Shown: piece by piece, positions 36,176-43,947 of the stretch
How the letters are laid out: each line of letters begins with the position of its first letter
Position numbering within the stretch: the stretch's first letter is position 1
Assembly (NCBI RefSeq): GCF_900230225.1
Contig: NZ_OCNH01000001.1
Span: 2,542,001-2,606,000 of the forward strand
Direction: 5' to 3'
Length of the DNA: 64,000 nt
Origin: Spirosoma fluviale
GTDB taxonomy: Bacteria > Bacteroidota > Bacteroidia > Cytophagales > Spirosomataceae
The notes under the pieces: model-generated
The model's input: only the letters and a program-made list of their open reading frames with translations
What the model was told of the DNA's origin: nothing
Database searches by the model: none
Made by a program: the position numbers and the translations under genes

Positions 36176-37513
36176 ATGAACACACTCCTAAAATTAACGA
36201 TAGTTGGTATCCTCCTCAGCGGTGCGACTGTAGCCCAAACCACCCAGCCGGTACAGTTAAAGCAGGTACAGGATCAGGCCGTTCAGCAAAACCGGCGGCT
36301 GAAAATTGCCCGGTATAAGGTGGACGAGAGCGATTATAAGATCAGCGAAGCCCGCAGTCGGTTGTACCCGCTGATTGTTGCCAATGGCAGCTACACCTAT
36401 AATGGCGTCACCCGCGATCTGACCCTGCCCCGAGGTTCAATCGGCGTGTTGCCCGGCGCAACGCCCATCCCGCTGCCCCAACAGGACCTGACTTTGTTCA
36501 AAGCCAAACATAACCTGTTTTTCGGCAACGTTCTGGCTTATCAACCCATCAGTCAGCTGGGTAAGATAAAGGACGGCATCAAAGTAGCCGAGACCGACGT
36601 GGCACTGGCCAAAACGCAGGTGAGTCAGGCAGAACTGGCCGTCCGGCAGGGTGTCGAAAAGTTGTATTATGGTCTATTGATCGCCCAGCGACAGCAACAG
36701 CAGGTTCAAACAACCCTTGAGCTGACCCAGGCCAAACTGTATGACGTGGAAAGCGCGCTCCTGGCCGGAAAAACAGACCCCGTCAATAAAGTGGGCCTAC
36801 AGGCCGATCTGGCGAACCAGCAGCAGCAGTTGCTACAGCTTACGAACCAGGTGGAAGATTACACGGCCGATCTGAATGAGCTACTCGGCCAACCCGCCGA
36901 AACGCCGTTGAGCTTAAGCCCCGTAACGGATTCGTTACCAGCCTTACCCCCACTGGCTACGTTTCTGGAGGGTGCCAAAAACGGAAGCCTGGAAGTTCGT
37001 CAGGCTGACCAAACCAGTCAGAAAGCCGCGCTCGGTGTACAGGCGGCCCGCAAGGATTACATACCAACCATTGGTGCGCTGGGCGGCTATTTGTTCCAGA
37101 ATGTGATCTCCGACCTTCCTCAAAGCAATTACTTTGTGGGGCTCCAGTTGAGTTACAACATCGTTGACTTTGGCCGTCGCCGGTCTACACTGAACCAGCG
37201 ACTGTCGCAGGAGAAACAGGCCAGCGAAAATGTTCAGTACACGCGGGAACACATTGCCGGAGAGGTACAAAAATCTTATCGAAAAGCCCGTCAGGCGCAG
37301 TCATTGCTCCCCATTGCCGCTCAGGCTGCCCAATACCGGCGCGACGAGCTAAAGCTCAAAACCGACCGACTCGCGGCCGGGCTGGTCCTAAAGCGCGACG
37401 TACTGGAAACCCAGGCCGCACTGGCAAAGGCCGAAGCAGATTTGTTTTCGGCCCAACTGGCCTACCGGCTGGCCCTGTCCGATTTAGAAGCGCTCACGGG
37501 TATCAGCCGGTAG
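36176..37513 (+). CDS. TolC-family outer-membrane efflux protein
   Basis: About 445 residues with a signal peptide (LLKLTIVGILLSGATVAQ). Two TolC repeats follow, with long heptad-like helices (VRQGVEKLYYGLLIAQRQQQ, ENVQYTREHIAGEVQKSYRK) and the C-terminal LAYRLALSDLEALTGISR that marks the family end. ATG 36176 is chosen; a TTG at 36170 overlaps the pump's stop and would add two residues. It is the third gene of the tripartite efflux operon, and a terminator follows. Confidence 0.92.
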   Translation: MNTLLKLTIVGILLSGATVAQTTQPVQLKQVQDQAVQQNRRLKIARYKVDESDYKISEARSRLYPLIVANGSYTYNGVTRDLTLPRGSIGVLPGATPIPLPQQDLTLFKAKHNLFFGNVLAYQPISQLGKIKDGIKVAETDVALAKTQVSQAELAVRQGVEKLYYGLLIAQRQQQQVQTTLELTQAKLYDVESALLAGKTDPVNKVGLQADLANQQQQLLQLTNQVEDYTADLNELLGQPAETPLSLSPVTDSLPALPPLATFLEGAKNGSLEVRQADQTSQKAALGVQAARKDYIPTIGALGGYLFQNVISDLPQSNYFVGLQLSYNIVDFGRRRSTLNQRLSQEKQASENVQYTREHIAGEVQKSYRKARQAQSLLPIAAQAAQYRRDELKLKTDRLAAGLVLKRDVLETQAALAKAEADLFSAQLAYRLALSDLEALTGISR

Positions 37514-37525
37514 GATACATTTCGG

Positions 37526-37565
37526 AAAGCTTATCGAGGGTCGAACCCACCCGATAAGCTTTTTG
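37526..37565 (+). terminator. Terminator after the RND efflux operon
   Basis: An 11-bp stem (37526-37536 with 37552-37562) ends in a run of T residues. It begins 13 bp after the TolC stop. Confidence 0.8.
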
Positions 37566-37597
37566 TTGACAAATGGGACCATCAACGAATTACCGTC

Positions 37598-37605
37598 TAT
37601 TTTTG
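37598..37605 (+). promoter_or_regulatory. -7 box just before the amidase gene (leaderless mRNA candidate)
   Basis: TATTTTTG matches TAnnTTTG exactly and ends 4 nt before the ATG at 37610. Transcription would then begin at or next to the start codon. No -33 TTG is found at the usual distance. Confidence 0.5.
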
Positions 37606-37609
37606 CCCC

Positions 37610-38485
37610 ATGTCTAAGAACGTCAATATCGGTTTAGTGCAGATGAGTTGCTCGGCAGATGTCGAGACGAATATCCAAAAAGCCATCAGCGGCATTCGGG
37701 AAGCGGCTGCGAAAGGGGCTCAAATCGTTTGTTTACAGGAATTATTCACGTCGCTGTACTTCTGCGACGTTGAAGACCATCATAATTTCAGTCTGGCCGA
37801 AGCCATCCCCGGTCCCACCACCAACCGACTTGGTGAACTGGCGGGTGAGCTGGGCGTTGTCATCATAGCGTCTCTTTTCGAGAAACGGGCGCATGGACTA
37901 TACCACAATACCACGGCGGTGCTGGATGCCGATGGATCATATCTGGGTAAATACCGCAAGATGCACATTCCGGACGATCCGGGTTATTACGAGAAATTCT
38001 ACTTCACCCCCGGCGACCTCGGCTATAAGGTCTTCGACACCAAGTTTGCCCGGATTGGCGTACTCATCTGCTGGGATCAGTGGTATCCTGAAGCAGCCCG
38101 TATTACCGCGCTCATGGGTGCCGAAATCCTGTTTTACCCAACCGCCATTGGTTGGGATACCAATGAACCTGACCCGGCGCAAAACACGGAGCAATACAAC
38201 GCATGGCAAACGATTCAGCGGAGCCACGCCATTGCCAATGGCGTTCACGTGGTGGCCGTCAACCGGGTTGGCCGCGAGGCCGATCAGCAGTTCTGGGGTG
38301 GCTCATTCATTGCCAACCCTTTCGGTTCGTTGCTGTATCTGGCCCCGCACGACCAGGAACTCGTACACGTGCAAACCGTCGATCTGGCCCTCTCCGAAAA
38401 ATACCGTACCACCTGGCCATACTTCCGCGACCGCCGGATTGATTCGTATCAACCCATTACAAAGCGATATATAGACCAGGATTAA
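37610..38485 (+). CDS. aguB: Carbon-nitrogen hydrolase, N-carbamoylputrescine amidase-like
   Basis: A 291-residue nitrilase-superfamily enzyme. The catalytic triad is visible as E44 (CLQELFTSLYF), K117 (YRKMHIPDDPGYYEKFYF) and C154 (VLICWDQWYPEAAR). The stretches after the Lys and Cys match the AguB branch that hydrolyses N-carbamoylputrescine to putrescine, ammonia and CO2. The length is normal. The usual partner, agmatine deiminase, is not adjacent. It is monocistronic, between a terminator and a secreted unknown. Confidence 0.9.
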   Translation: MSKNVNIGLVQMSCSADVETNIQKAISGIREAAAKGAQIVCLQELFTSLYFCDVEDHHNFSLAEAIPGPTTNRLGELAGELGVVIIASLFEKRAHGLYHNTTAVLDADGSYLGKYRKMHIPDDPGYYEKFYFTPGDLGYKVFDTKFARIGVLICWDQWYPEAARITALMGAEILFYPTAIGWDTNEPDPAQNTEQYNAWQTIQRSHAIANGVHVVAVNRVGREADQQFWGGSFIANPFGSLLYLAPHDQELVHVQTVDLALSEKYRTTWPYFRDRRIDSYQPITKRYIDQD

Positions 38486-38541
38486 TCGGTTTAGGCCGGT
38501 TATACGTTACTCACCTAACTTAACACGTATTGAAGTCGGTT

Positions 38542-40173
38542 ATGAAATTAATTGCAGTAGGCCTGGCAATGAGCCTGGCGGGTGCCGGTTATTGGTATTG
38601 GCAATCGACCGGCTCTCCGGCTGTTGCGGCCGTGCAGTTACAAGGACCTTTACCGGCGCAAACGTCACTCTCGCCCACGCCCCGCACGCAGTTCACCCCC
38701 ACACCCAGTACCCGAAAAGGGTATTATAATCTGGATGTTGTTGGCGATTTTACTTTGCCAGCTACAAAAACCATTACGTTTTGCGGTGCCGGGCGAAACC
38801 TTCACGTACAGAAAGACCCTACGAAAATCTTCCGACGAGGGTTCTCAGCCGTTGATCAAAGCCGGATGGTGCCCAACGTCGAAATCTGGACAGATGGCTT
38901 CCCATCTAAGGGCTGGAAATCTTCGCTTCAACCGAGTCAGCGGTCGGTCATTCTTTATCAAAACTACTTCAGAGATTCGTTTGGTTTGGCCTGGGCGCAA
39001 AACAGCGATAAGGCAAATGAGACACTTTACCGCGCAGTCCCCAGCGGCAACGCTGCCGGAGCGGCTCGTCCCATCAACCGAAACACGTTGTACCAGGCCT
39101 GCACAGAACTGAGTGGAGGATGTTTTGGCTTTGGCGACTGCCCGCCTACTGGTATGAAAAGCACCTATGGGTTTATTTTTCTTGACATTGAGAACGATGG
39201 AGCCAACATGACCAATCGGCAGGAGCAGACAAACCTCTATACCTACATGGTTAAAACCATCAAGGAAAACGTAAGTCCAAAAACACAGGTTGGGTCAATT
39301 GCACCGGTTTTGCACAACAGTGTTGGTTACTCAAAAGCCGATGATTACAACGCCACACCCGACTGGCTTTGGGCGATGCCTGCCCAACACACAGCAACCA
39401 GCCGCCAGCGGGGTATGCCAGACGATATAGTTGGCAAATCGTACGGCGATTATGCTGACTTTCAAATGCCCGGCACCTATTATGCTTACCCGGATTTCGA
39501 TTACTCGATCCGGCATAACGGGGATAACAGCCGTCATTGGCTGGCGGCTTTATTGGGCGAGCAGGAGGTCAATATGAAGCTATCACCCAAAAAGCGTATA
39601 GCCTGGCAATGGCTTTTTAATACCCAGAGCGAACTGCCGAACAGTAGCAAAGCAGAACATGCCGCTCCACCCGCTGTGGCCGAGGGGATGGGGATTTTTT
39701 ACTGGTTCACCGGCGCTTATGGCGTTTTGTTCTGGGATGACCACAAGGATTTAGTCCCCGACTCGCCCTCACCCGCCGACCCGAGCCAGAAGGGCGTCGG
39801 CAACGACCGAAACTACACCTGTTATGAACACTACGTTCATGGCCTCTGGCGACTGTTCAAGCACCACACCGATGTATTCAACGGCCGGGAAACTTATCTT
39901 AACAACGCTACCGAGTGCTCCTACGACGGTGGACAAACGTGGTACAAGTACAACGCCAATCAACTTAAGGTACGCGACCTACCGTTTGTCCGGGCCATTG
40001 TCAACGGCAACCAAATCCTGGTAGCGGCCACTAAAGCCTATGCACAACCCAGCCAGACAAACCGGGTTATGCTACGTTATGTGCAGAATGGTTATTCGTT
40101 TTATACGACTATTACTCTCAAAGGCGACGAAATTTATCTGGGTCGGGCTACGATGAACCGGGCGAAAAGCTAG
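38542..40173 (+). CDS. Secreted or membrane-anchored protein of unknown function (543 aa)
   Basis: I do not recognise the family. The N-terminus has a signal or anchor segment (LIAVGLAMSLAGAGYWYW) and a Pro/Thr/Ser-rich linker to about residue 55. The large folded domain contains TYGFIFLDIENDGANM, which resembles a barrel strand ending in acidic residues as in some glycoside-hydrolase-like TIM barrels, plus many aromatics (AWQWLFNTQSE, GIFYWFTGAYGVLFWDD). The last ~120 residues look like a beta-rich domain (SYDGGQTWYKY). The start could be TTG at 38530, but ATG 38542 is preferred. The gene is alone on its transcript, with no clear pathway context. Confidence 0.65.
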   Translation: MKLIAVGLAMSLAGAGYWYWQSTGSPAVAAVQLQGPLPAQTSLSPTPRTQFTPTPSTRKGYYNLDVVGDFTLPATKTITFCGAGRNLHVQKDPTKIFRRGFSAVDQSRMVPNVEIWTDGFPSKGWKSSLQPSQRSVILYQNYFRDSFGLAWAQNSDKANETLYRAVPSGNAAGAARPINRNTLYQACTELSGGCFGFGDCPPTGMKSTYGFIFLDIENDGANMTNRQEQTNLYTYMVKTIKENVSPKTQVGSIAPVLHNSVGYSKADDYNATPDWLWAMPAQHTATSRQRGMPDDIVGKSYGDYADFQMPGTYYAYPDFDYSIRHNGDNSRHWLAALLGEQEVNMKLSPKKRIAWQWLFNTQSELPNSSKAEHAAPPAVAEGMGIFYWFTGAYGVLFWDDHKDLVPDSPSPADPSQKGVGNDRNYTCYEHYVHGLWRLFKHHTDVFNGRETYLNNATECSYDGGQTWYKYNANQLKVRDLPFVRAIVNGNQILVAATKAYAQPSQTNRVMLRYVQNGYSFYTTITLKGDEIYLGRATMNRAKS

Positions 40174-40184
40174 ACGCTGAACAG

Positions 40185-40192
40185 TAGATTTG
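40185..40192 (+). promoter_or_regulatory. -7 box candidate for the ROK/SIS pair
   Basis: TAGATTTG matches TAnnTTTG exactly, 63 nt upstream of the ROK ATG and just after the preceding stop. No clear -33 element is seen. Confidence 0.4.
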
Positions 40193-40255
40193 CAGTCCAA
40201 CGGCGTTACTCTCACGCTACTCGACGAGTGCGTCATTGTCAAAATAATCCCCTAC

Positions 40256-41197
40256 ATGACTCTTGGTATTGAAATTGGCGGAACAAAACTGCAACTGATC
40301 ACGGGCGATTCGACCGGTCAGATTAGCCAGCGATTCCGCTACGTCGTTGATCCCGAACAGGGAGCCGAAGGTATTCTGACACAAATCGCGACTACAATCC
40401 AGCAACTTCCAGAACCACCCTCTGCCATTGGCGTCGGTTTTGGCGGGCCTGTCGACTGGACAACAGGCCGTATTGCCACATCCCATCAGATAGGCGGCTG
40501 GTCGGGGGTTGATCTGGCGGGCTGGCTTCGGAAGCAGGTGCCGGGTGCTACGGTTCAAATTGAGAATGACGCCAATGTGGCTGCCCTCGGCGAAGCCCAT
40601 AAAGGCGTTGCAACCGGCTTTAGCCGGGTGTTCTATATTACTTTGGGCAGCGGTGTTGGCGGGGGCATGGTCATTGACCGAAAGTTGTATCACGGTGCAC
40701 TACCCGGCGAAGCAGAAATTGGCCATTTATGGCTCGTCCCCCCCGGCGATTCAACACCGGGCCAAACGGTTGAGCAGACAATTTCGGGCTGGGCTGTTGA
40801 CCAGCAGATTCGGGACCTTCTGCCGCAGCTACCAGACGACTCAGCGCTTAAAATTGCCGTGCAGCAAGCCCATGCCTCTGGCTCTGTTGGTAAAGAAGCC
40901 CGGTTTTTACATCCGGCTTACGAAGCCAGCGACCCGGTTGCAAAAATGTTGATCGAGCAGATTGGTTCGGTGCTGGCGCTGGCATTATCGCACGTTGTTC
41001 ACCTGTTTCATCCGGATGCCATTGTGCTGGGGGGCGGCCTGTCGCTCATTGGCGAACCGTTGCGGGCGGCCGTTCGTCAAACACTACCTCGTTTTGTTAT
41101 GAAAACCTTTCAGCCAGCCCCCATCGTATTACTCGCCAAACTCGGCGAAGATTCCGTACCCGTCGGTGCCTTAATGCTAACAGTAAAAGATGTATGA
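40256..41197 (+). CDS. ROK-family sugar kinase-like protein lacking the zinc motif
   Basis: A 313-residue protein of the ROK fold (glucokinase/N-acetylmannosamine kinase group). The ATP phosphate loop is clear (LGIEIGGTKLQLI), the substrate/catalytic block is present (QIENDANVAALGEAHKG, with the ROK Asp), and GSGVGGGMVIDRKLYHGA is typical. After the family His (EIGHLWLVPPGDS) the four-cysteine zinc-binding CxCGxxGCxE motif of most ROK proteins is absent. It is probably still a kinase, with unknown sugar. Start ATG 40256 is chosen over a TTG at 40190 that would add 22 unconserved residues. It is followed by a SIS-domain gene. Confidence 0.85.
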   Translation: MTLGIEIGGTKLQLITGDSTGQISQRFRYVVDPEQGAEGILTQIATTIQQLPEPPSAIGVGFGGPVDWTTGRIATSHQIGGWSGVDLAGWLRKQVPGATVQIENDANVAALGEAHKGVATGFSRVFYITLGSGVGGGMVIDRKLYHGALPGEAEIGHLWLVPPGDSTPGQTVEQTISGWAVDQQIRDLLPQLPDDSALKIAVQQAHASGSVGKEARFLHPAYEASDPVAKMLIEQIGSVLALALSHVVHLFHPDAIVLGGGLSLIGEPLRAAVRQTLPRFVMKTFQPAPIVLLAKLGEDSVPVGALMLTVKDV

Positions 41198-41249
41198 TAT
41201 AGGATGTAGGATATACAATGTACACAGTACGCATAAAAACATCATACAT
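41190..41249. repeat. Inverted repeat with ATATAGGATGTAGGATATA-type words
   Basis: ATGTATGAT (41190-41198) pairs with ATCATACAT (41241-41249). The intervening left part is a tandem of GATAT/GGATGTA words. The TGA stop of the ROK gene lies inside the left arm, and the right arm ends 13 bp before the SIS start. Confidence 0.55.
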
Positions 41250-41262
41250 TTCTCCCTTCCCT

Positions 41263-41823
41263 ATGAACCAGGCTTACTTTAAAAATTACATCGACCGGCA
41301 GAAAGCCGCGTACGACGCTATTCCCATTGATCGGGTGGAGCATCTGATTAACCTCATCAAAAAATGCTGGGAAGAAGATCGGCAGTTTTTCGCCTTCGGC
41401 AACGGGGGCAGTGCCTCTAACGTATCTCACTTTATCACCGATCTTGGAAAAAGTGCATCCGACCGCATGGGCAAGCGTTTCCGGTGCCTATCGCTGAACG
41501 AGAATGTATCCTGGATTACGGCTCTCGGCAATGACTACGCTTACGAAGATATCTACCTGCGGCAACTTCAGAATTACGCCCGCCCCGGCGATCTGGTGCT
41601 AACCTTAAGCGTGAGCGGCAACTCGCCAAACGTCGTTAAAGCCATCGAATGGGCCAACGAAAACGGCCTCACAACCATGGCGCTGGTAGGCGGCAAGCGT
41701 GGCAAACTCGCCGACATTGCCCATGAGTCGATCATTATTCAGGATGAGCATTACGGCCGGGTCGAAGACGCCCAGATGACCATCTGCCACATGCTGTGTT
41801 ATGGGTTTATTGAATCCACGTAG
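41263..41823 (+). CDS. SIS-domain phosphosugar isomerase-like protein (GmhA/DiaA-like)
   Basis: A 186-residue SIS protein. The phosphosugar-binding core is clear: FAFGNGGSASNVSHFITDLG, then TLSVSGNSPNVVKAIEWA and MALVGGKRGKLADIA. It is closest in layout to phosphoheptose isomerase (GmhA). The GmhA catalytic Glu region reads FITDLGK here, so Asp replaces Glu, and the C-terminal His is in ICHMLCYGF. It may therefore be a different isomerase or a binding protein. Start ATG 41263 is chosen over a codon at 41218 inside the upstream repeat. Its stop TAG is part of the repeat that follows. Confidence 0.85.
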   Translation: MNQAYFKNYIDRQKAAYDAIPIDRVEHLINLIKKCWEEDRQFFAFGNGGSASNVSHFITDLGKSASDRMGKRFRCLSLNENVSWITALGNDYAYEDIYLRQLQNYARPGDLVLTLSVSGNSPNVVKAIEWANENGLTTMALVGGKRGKLADIAHESIIIQDEHYGRVEDAQMTICHMLCYGFIEST

Positions 41824-41970
41824 AGACGCAATACCTTGCGTCTCCTGATGCGTCAGCCCTTACTTTGTCTCCTTATGCGTCAGCCCTTACCTTGTCTCCT
41901 CACGCGTCAGCCTTGTATTGTATCGCTTTATTGCTGACGCGTGAGGAGACGCAAGGGATTGCGTCTCTAC
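41820..41970. repeat. Composite repeat: GTAGAGACGCAA inverted repeat with two 27-bp tandem units
   Basis: The outer arms (41820-41845 and 41945-41970) pair at 25 of 26 positions. The inner arms (41898-41911 and 41933-41946) pair perfectly over 14 bp. On the left side two 27-bp units (41846-41872, 41873-41899) differ at only two or three positions, and a third partial unit follows. The ends read GTAGAGACGCA and supply the TAG stop codons of both convergent neighbours (41821-41823 and 41967-41969). Confidence 0.9.
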
Positions 41971-42659
41971 GAATACCGATCGTTGCGCCAGGGGTAGGCG
42001 GTATTGGAGTAGCCGCGTACTTCCCAGAAGCCCAGTTGATTTTTCGTCAGGAATTCAATCCGCTTGATCCATTTCGAGCCTTTCCAGGCGTATAGCTGCG
42101 GGGTGATCATGCGCAGCGGCCCACCGTGTTCACGAGTTAGGGGCTGGCCGTCGGCGGTATGGACTAGCAAAACGTCGGGTTTCAGGGCTTCTTCCAGCGA
42201 AACGTTGGTGGAGTAACCATCATAGCCGTAACACATAACGTGCGTAGCCGTGCCTTTGGGATCGACCAGAGCCGCCAGATCCATGAACCGAACCCCCACC
42301 CAGGGGACATTTAATCGCGACCAGGTCGTTACGCAATGAAAATCGCTGGTGTCTTCTACCTGCGGCAACTCCATCAGATCTTCCCACTTCAGCCGAACGG
42401 GATTATTCACTTCGCCATCAATATTGAGCTGCCATTTATCGAGTGGTATGGCGGGCTGGTAACCTAAATCCAGTACCGGCCATTTGGTCGTGACCGTTTG
42501 TCCGACCGGTACAGCGGGCATACCATGCCGGTTTACCGGTCCCGAACCCCGTGGCTTTTCGTCCGTCATGGAGGGCGTCTGAGCCATTTTTTCCTCAAAC
42601 CGACGTTTGAGTTTCATCCGGGCTTCAATGATTTTATCGGTCTTTTCGTTTGCGTCCAT
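41967..42659 (-). CDS. Sulfite-oxidase-like molybdopterin oxidoreductase
   Basis: A 230-residue molybdenum-cofactor protein of the sulfite oxidase fold without heme or dimerisation domains, similar in size to YedY/MsrP-like and archaeal SUOX-like proteins. The Mo-coordinating cysteine is C109 in TSDFHCVTTWSRLNVPW, followed by GVRFMDLAALVDPKG and the cofactor-binding YDGYSTNVSLEEAL. LTREHGGPLRMITPQLYAWKGSKW is also a family hallmark. There is no signal peptide and the N-terminal 45 residues are charged, so it is likely cytoplasmic. Its substrate is unknown. Convergent with the SIS gene, its stop lies inside the repeat element. Confidence 0.9.
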   Translation of the reverse strand: MDANEKTDKIIEARMKLKRRFEEKMAQTPSMTDEKPRGSGPVNRHGMPAVPVGQTVTTKWPVLDLGYQPAIPLDKWQLNIDGEVNNPVRLKWEDLMELPQVEDTSDFHCVTTWSRLNVPWVGVRFMDLAALVDPKGTATHVMCYGYDGYSTNVSLEEALKPDVLLVHTADGQPLTREHGGPLRMITPQLYAWKGSKWIKRIEFLTKNQLGFWEVRGYSNTAYPWRNDRYS

Positions 42660-42771
42660 CGTATGTTAGTCGGGAAGTGTACAGCGGTTTTTCCTTCGTA
42701 AACTGTAAATTCTATTTTCTGGTTTATACGAACGAAAAATGGCTTTATGGTAGCAGACTAGCGCGCCCGTT

Positions 42772-43845
42772 TCAGCTTACCCGTACATAACTGCCCAGCA
42801 GCTTGACTTCGGCCGCGTGGTGATTCAGTATCTCGTGCAGATCAGGATCGCTGGCGTGGCCTTCGCACTCCAGCAGAAACCAGTAACGGAAAGTTGCCCC
42901 GTCTCGCAAGGGGCGGCTTTCGATCTTGGTGAGGTTAATATTTCGAGTATTAAATTCCTGTAGAAATTCGGCCAGTACCCCCGGCGACTGGGTGTTCGGC
43001 AAGCGGGCAATTAAGGTGGTTTTGTCGTGCCCGCTGGGCTGGTTCACAAAATCCTTAGCCAGAATCAGAAACCGGGTTCGGTTCAGGTCGCTATCTTCAA
43101 TGTTGTCGAACAACACGGGTACATCGAACAACTTAGCGGCAATATGTGAACAGATCGCTGCCGTGTTAGGCTGTTGAGCCGCCATCTTTGCCGCTTTCGA
43201 CGTTGATTCAACCGGTACCATCTCGGCTTTCAGTTCATCAAAATAATCATTCAGGAAACGGCTGCACTGCCTGAATGCGATGTCTTTTGAATAAATATGG
43301 GTAATGTCGGCTAAGTTTTCGGCTTTTGTCGCAAAGGTAAAATGCACGGGAATCTGCACTTCGGCGGCTATTCGCAGGTCTTTCTCCAGCAAGAGATCGA
43401 TGGCTTCTTCTACGACGCCTTCCTGGTTGTTTTCGATGGGCACAACGCCAAACCGCACCCGCCCCGTTTCAACACTCTCAAAGACCGACCGTATGGTTGG
43501 CAACGCCATATAAGCACTCATGGCCCCAAATCGGCTTTCGGCCGCCTGGTGTGTAAAGCTACCTTCGGGGCCTAAATAAGCCACTCGCTCTGGTAATTCG
43601 AGATTACGGGATACCGCAAATATTTCCAGAAAAATAGCTTCGATGGCAGACCGGTTCAGTAAACCGTCATTTTGCTGATGAAGCCGATCCAGAATCTGCT
43701 TTTCCCGTTCGGGCCGGTAAATAACTGTATTGGTTGTACGTTTGAGGTCGCCTACCCGGCGCACAAGTTCCATTCGTTGATTTAGCAACGTTAGAAGTTG
43801 ATCATCGAGGGCATCAATGTCATTACGGAGAGACTCTAAAGTCAT
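42772..43845 (-). CDS. pheA: Bifunctional chorismate mutase/prephenate dehydratase
   Basis: A 357-residue enzyme for phenylalanine synthesis: chorismate to prephenate to phenylpyruvate. Residues ~1-85 are an AroQ chorismate mutase (LRNDIDALDDQLLTLLNQRM). The prephenate dehydratase domain follows (RVAYLGPEGSFTHQAA, VVPIENNQEGVVEEAIDLL, and the TRF motif in NRTRFLILA). The C-terminal ACT domain has the Phe-binding ESRP motif (LTKIESRPLRDG), so feedback inhibition is expected. Start ATG 43843-43845 is chosen; the longer frame to 43911 is translated repeat. It lies downstream of parE on the same strand. Confidence 0.96.
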   Translation of the reverse strand: MTLESLRNDIDALDDQLLTLLNQRMELVRRVGDLKRTTNTVIYRPEREKQILDRLHQQNDGLLNRSAIEAIFLEIFAVSRNLELPERVAYLGPEGSFTHQAAESRFGAMSAYMALPTIRSVFESVETGRVRFGVVPIENNQEGVVEEAIDLLLEKDLRIAAEVQIPVHFTFATKAENLADITHIYSKDIAFRQCSRFLNDYFDELKAEMVPVESTSKAAKMAAQQPNTAAICSHIAAKLFDVPVLFDNIEDSDLNRTRFLILAKDFVNQPSGHDKTTLIARLPNTQSPGVLAEFLQEFNTRNINLTKIESRPLRDGATFRYWFLLECEGHASDPDLHEILNHHAAEVKLLGSYVRVS

Positions 43846-43850
43846 AAAAA

Positions 43851-43944
43851 AGTCGGTAAGGCAATAAGTCAATAAGTCGGTAAGCACGAAGCCAACATAC
43901 AAACTTAGCACTTACCGACTTACCGACTTACTTACTTCCTGACT
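43851..43944. repeat. Intergenic hairpin of TAAGTCGG-type 8-bp words
   Basis: The left arm 43851-43884 and right arm 43911-43944 are both 34 bp and pair at 27 positions. Each arm is a degenerate tandem of 8-bp words such as TAAGTCGG and TAAGTCAA. It fills most of the gap between parE and pheA and ends 5 bp from the pheA ATG. Confidence 0.8.
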
Positions 43945-43947
43945 TTT

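Noticed and set aside
41846..41899. Tandem 27-bp units considered as a CRISPR array
   Set aside because: There are no unique spacers between the units, only two full copies, and no cas genes; they are part of the inverted-repeat element.
41820..41970. Inverted repeat considered as an insertion sequence remnant
   Set aside because: At 151 bp it carries no transposase fragment and no obvious target duplication flanks it; it is too small for an IS, though a MITE-like origin cannot be excluded.
43846..43911. N-terminal extension of pheA from an ATG at 43911
   Set aside because: The added 22 residues are translated word-repeat sequence and the AroQ domain begins properly at ATG 43845.
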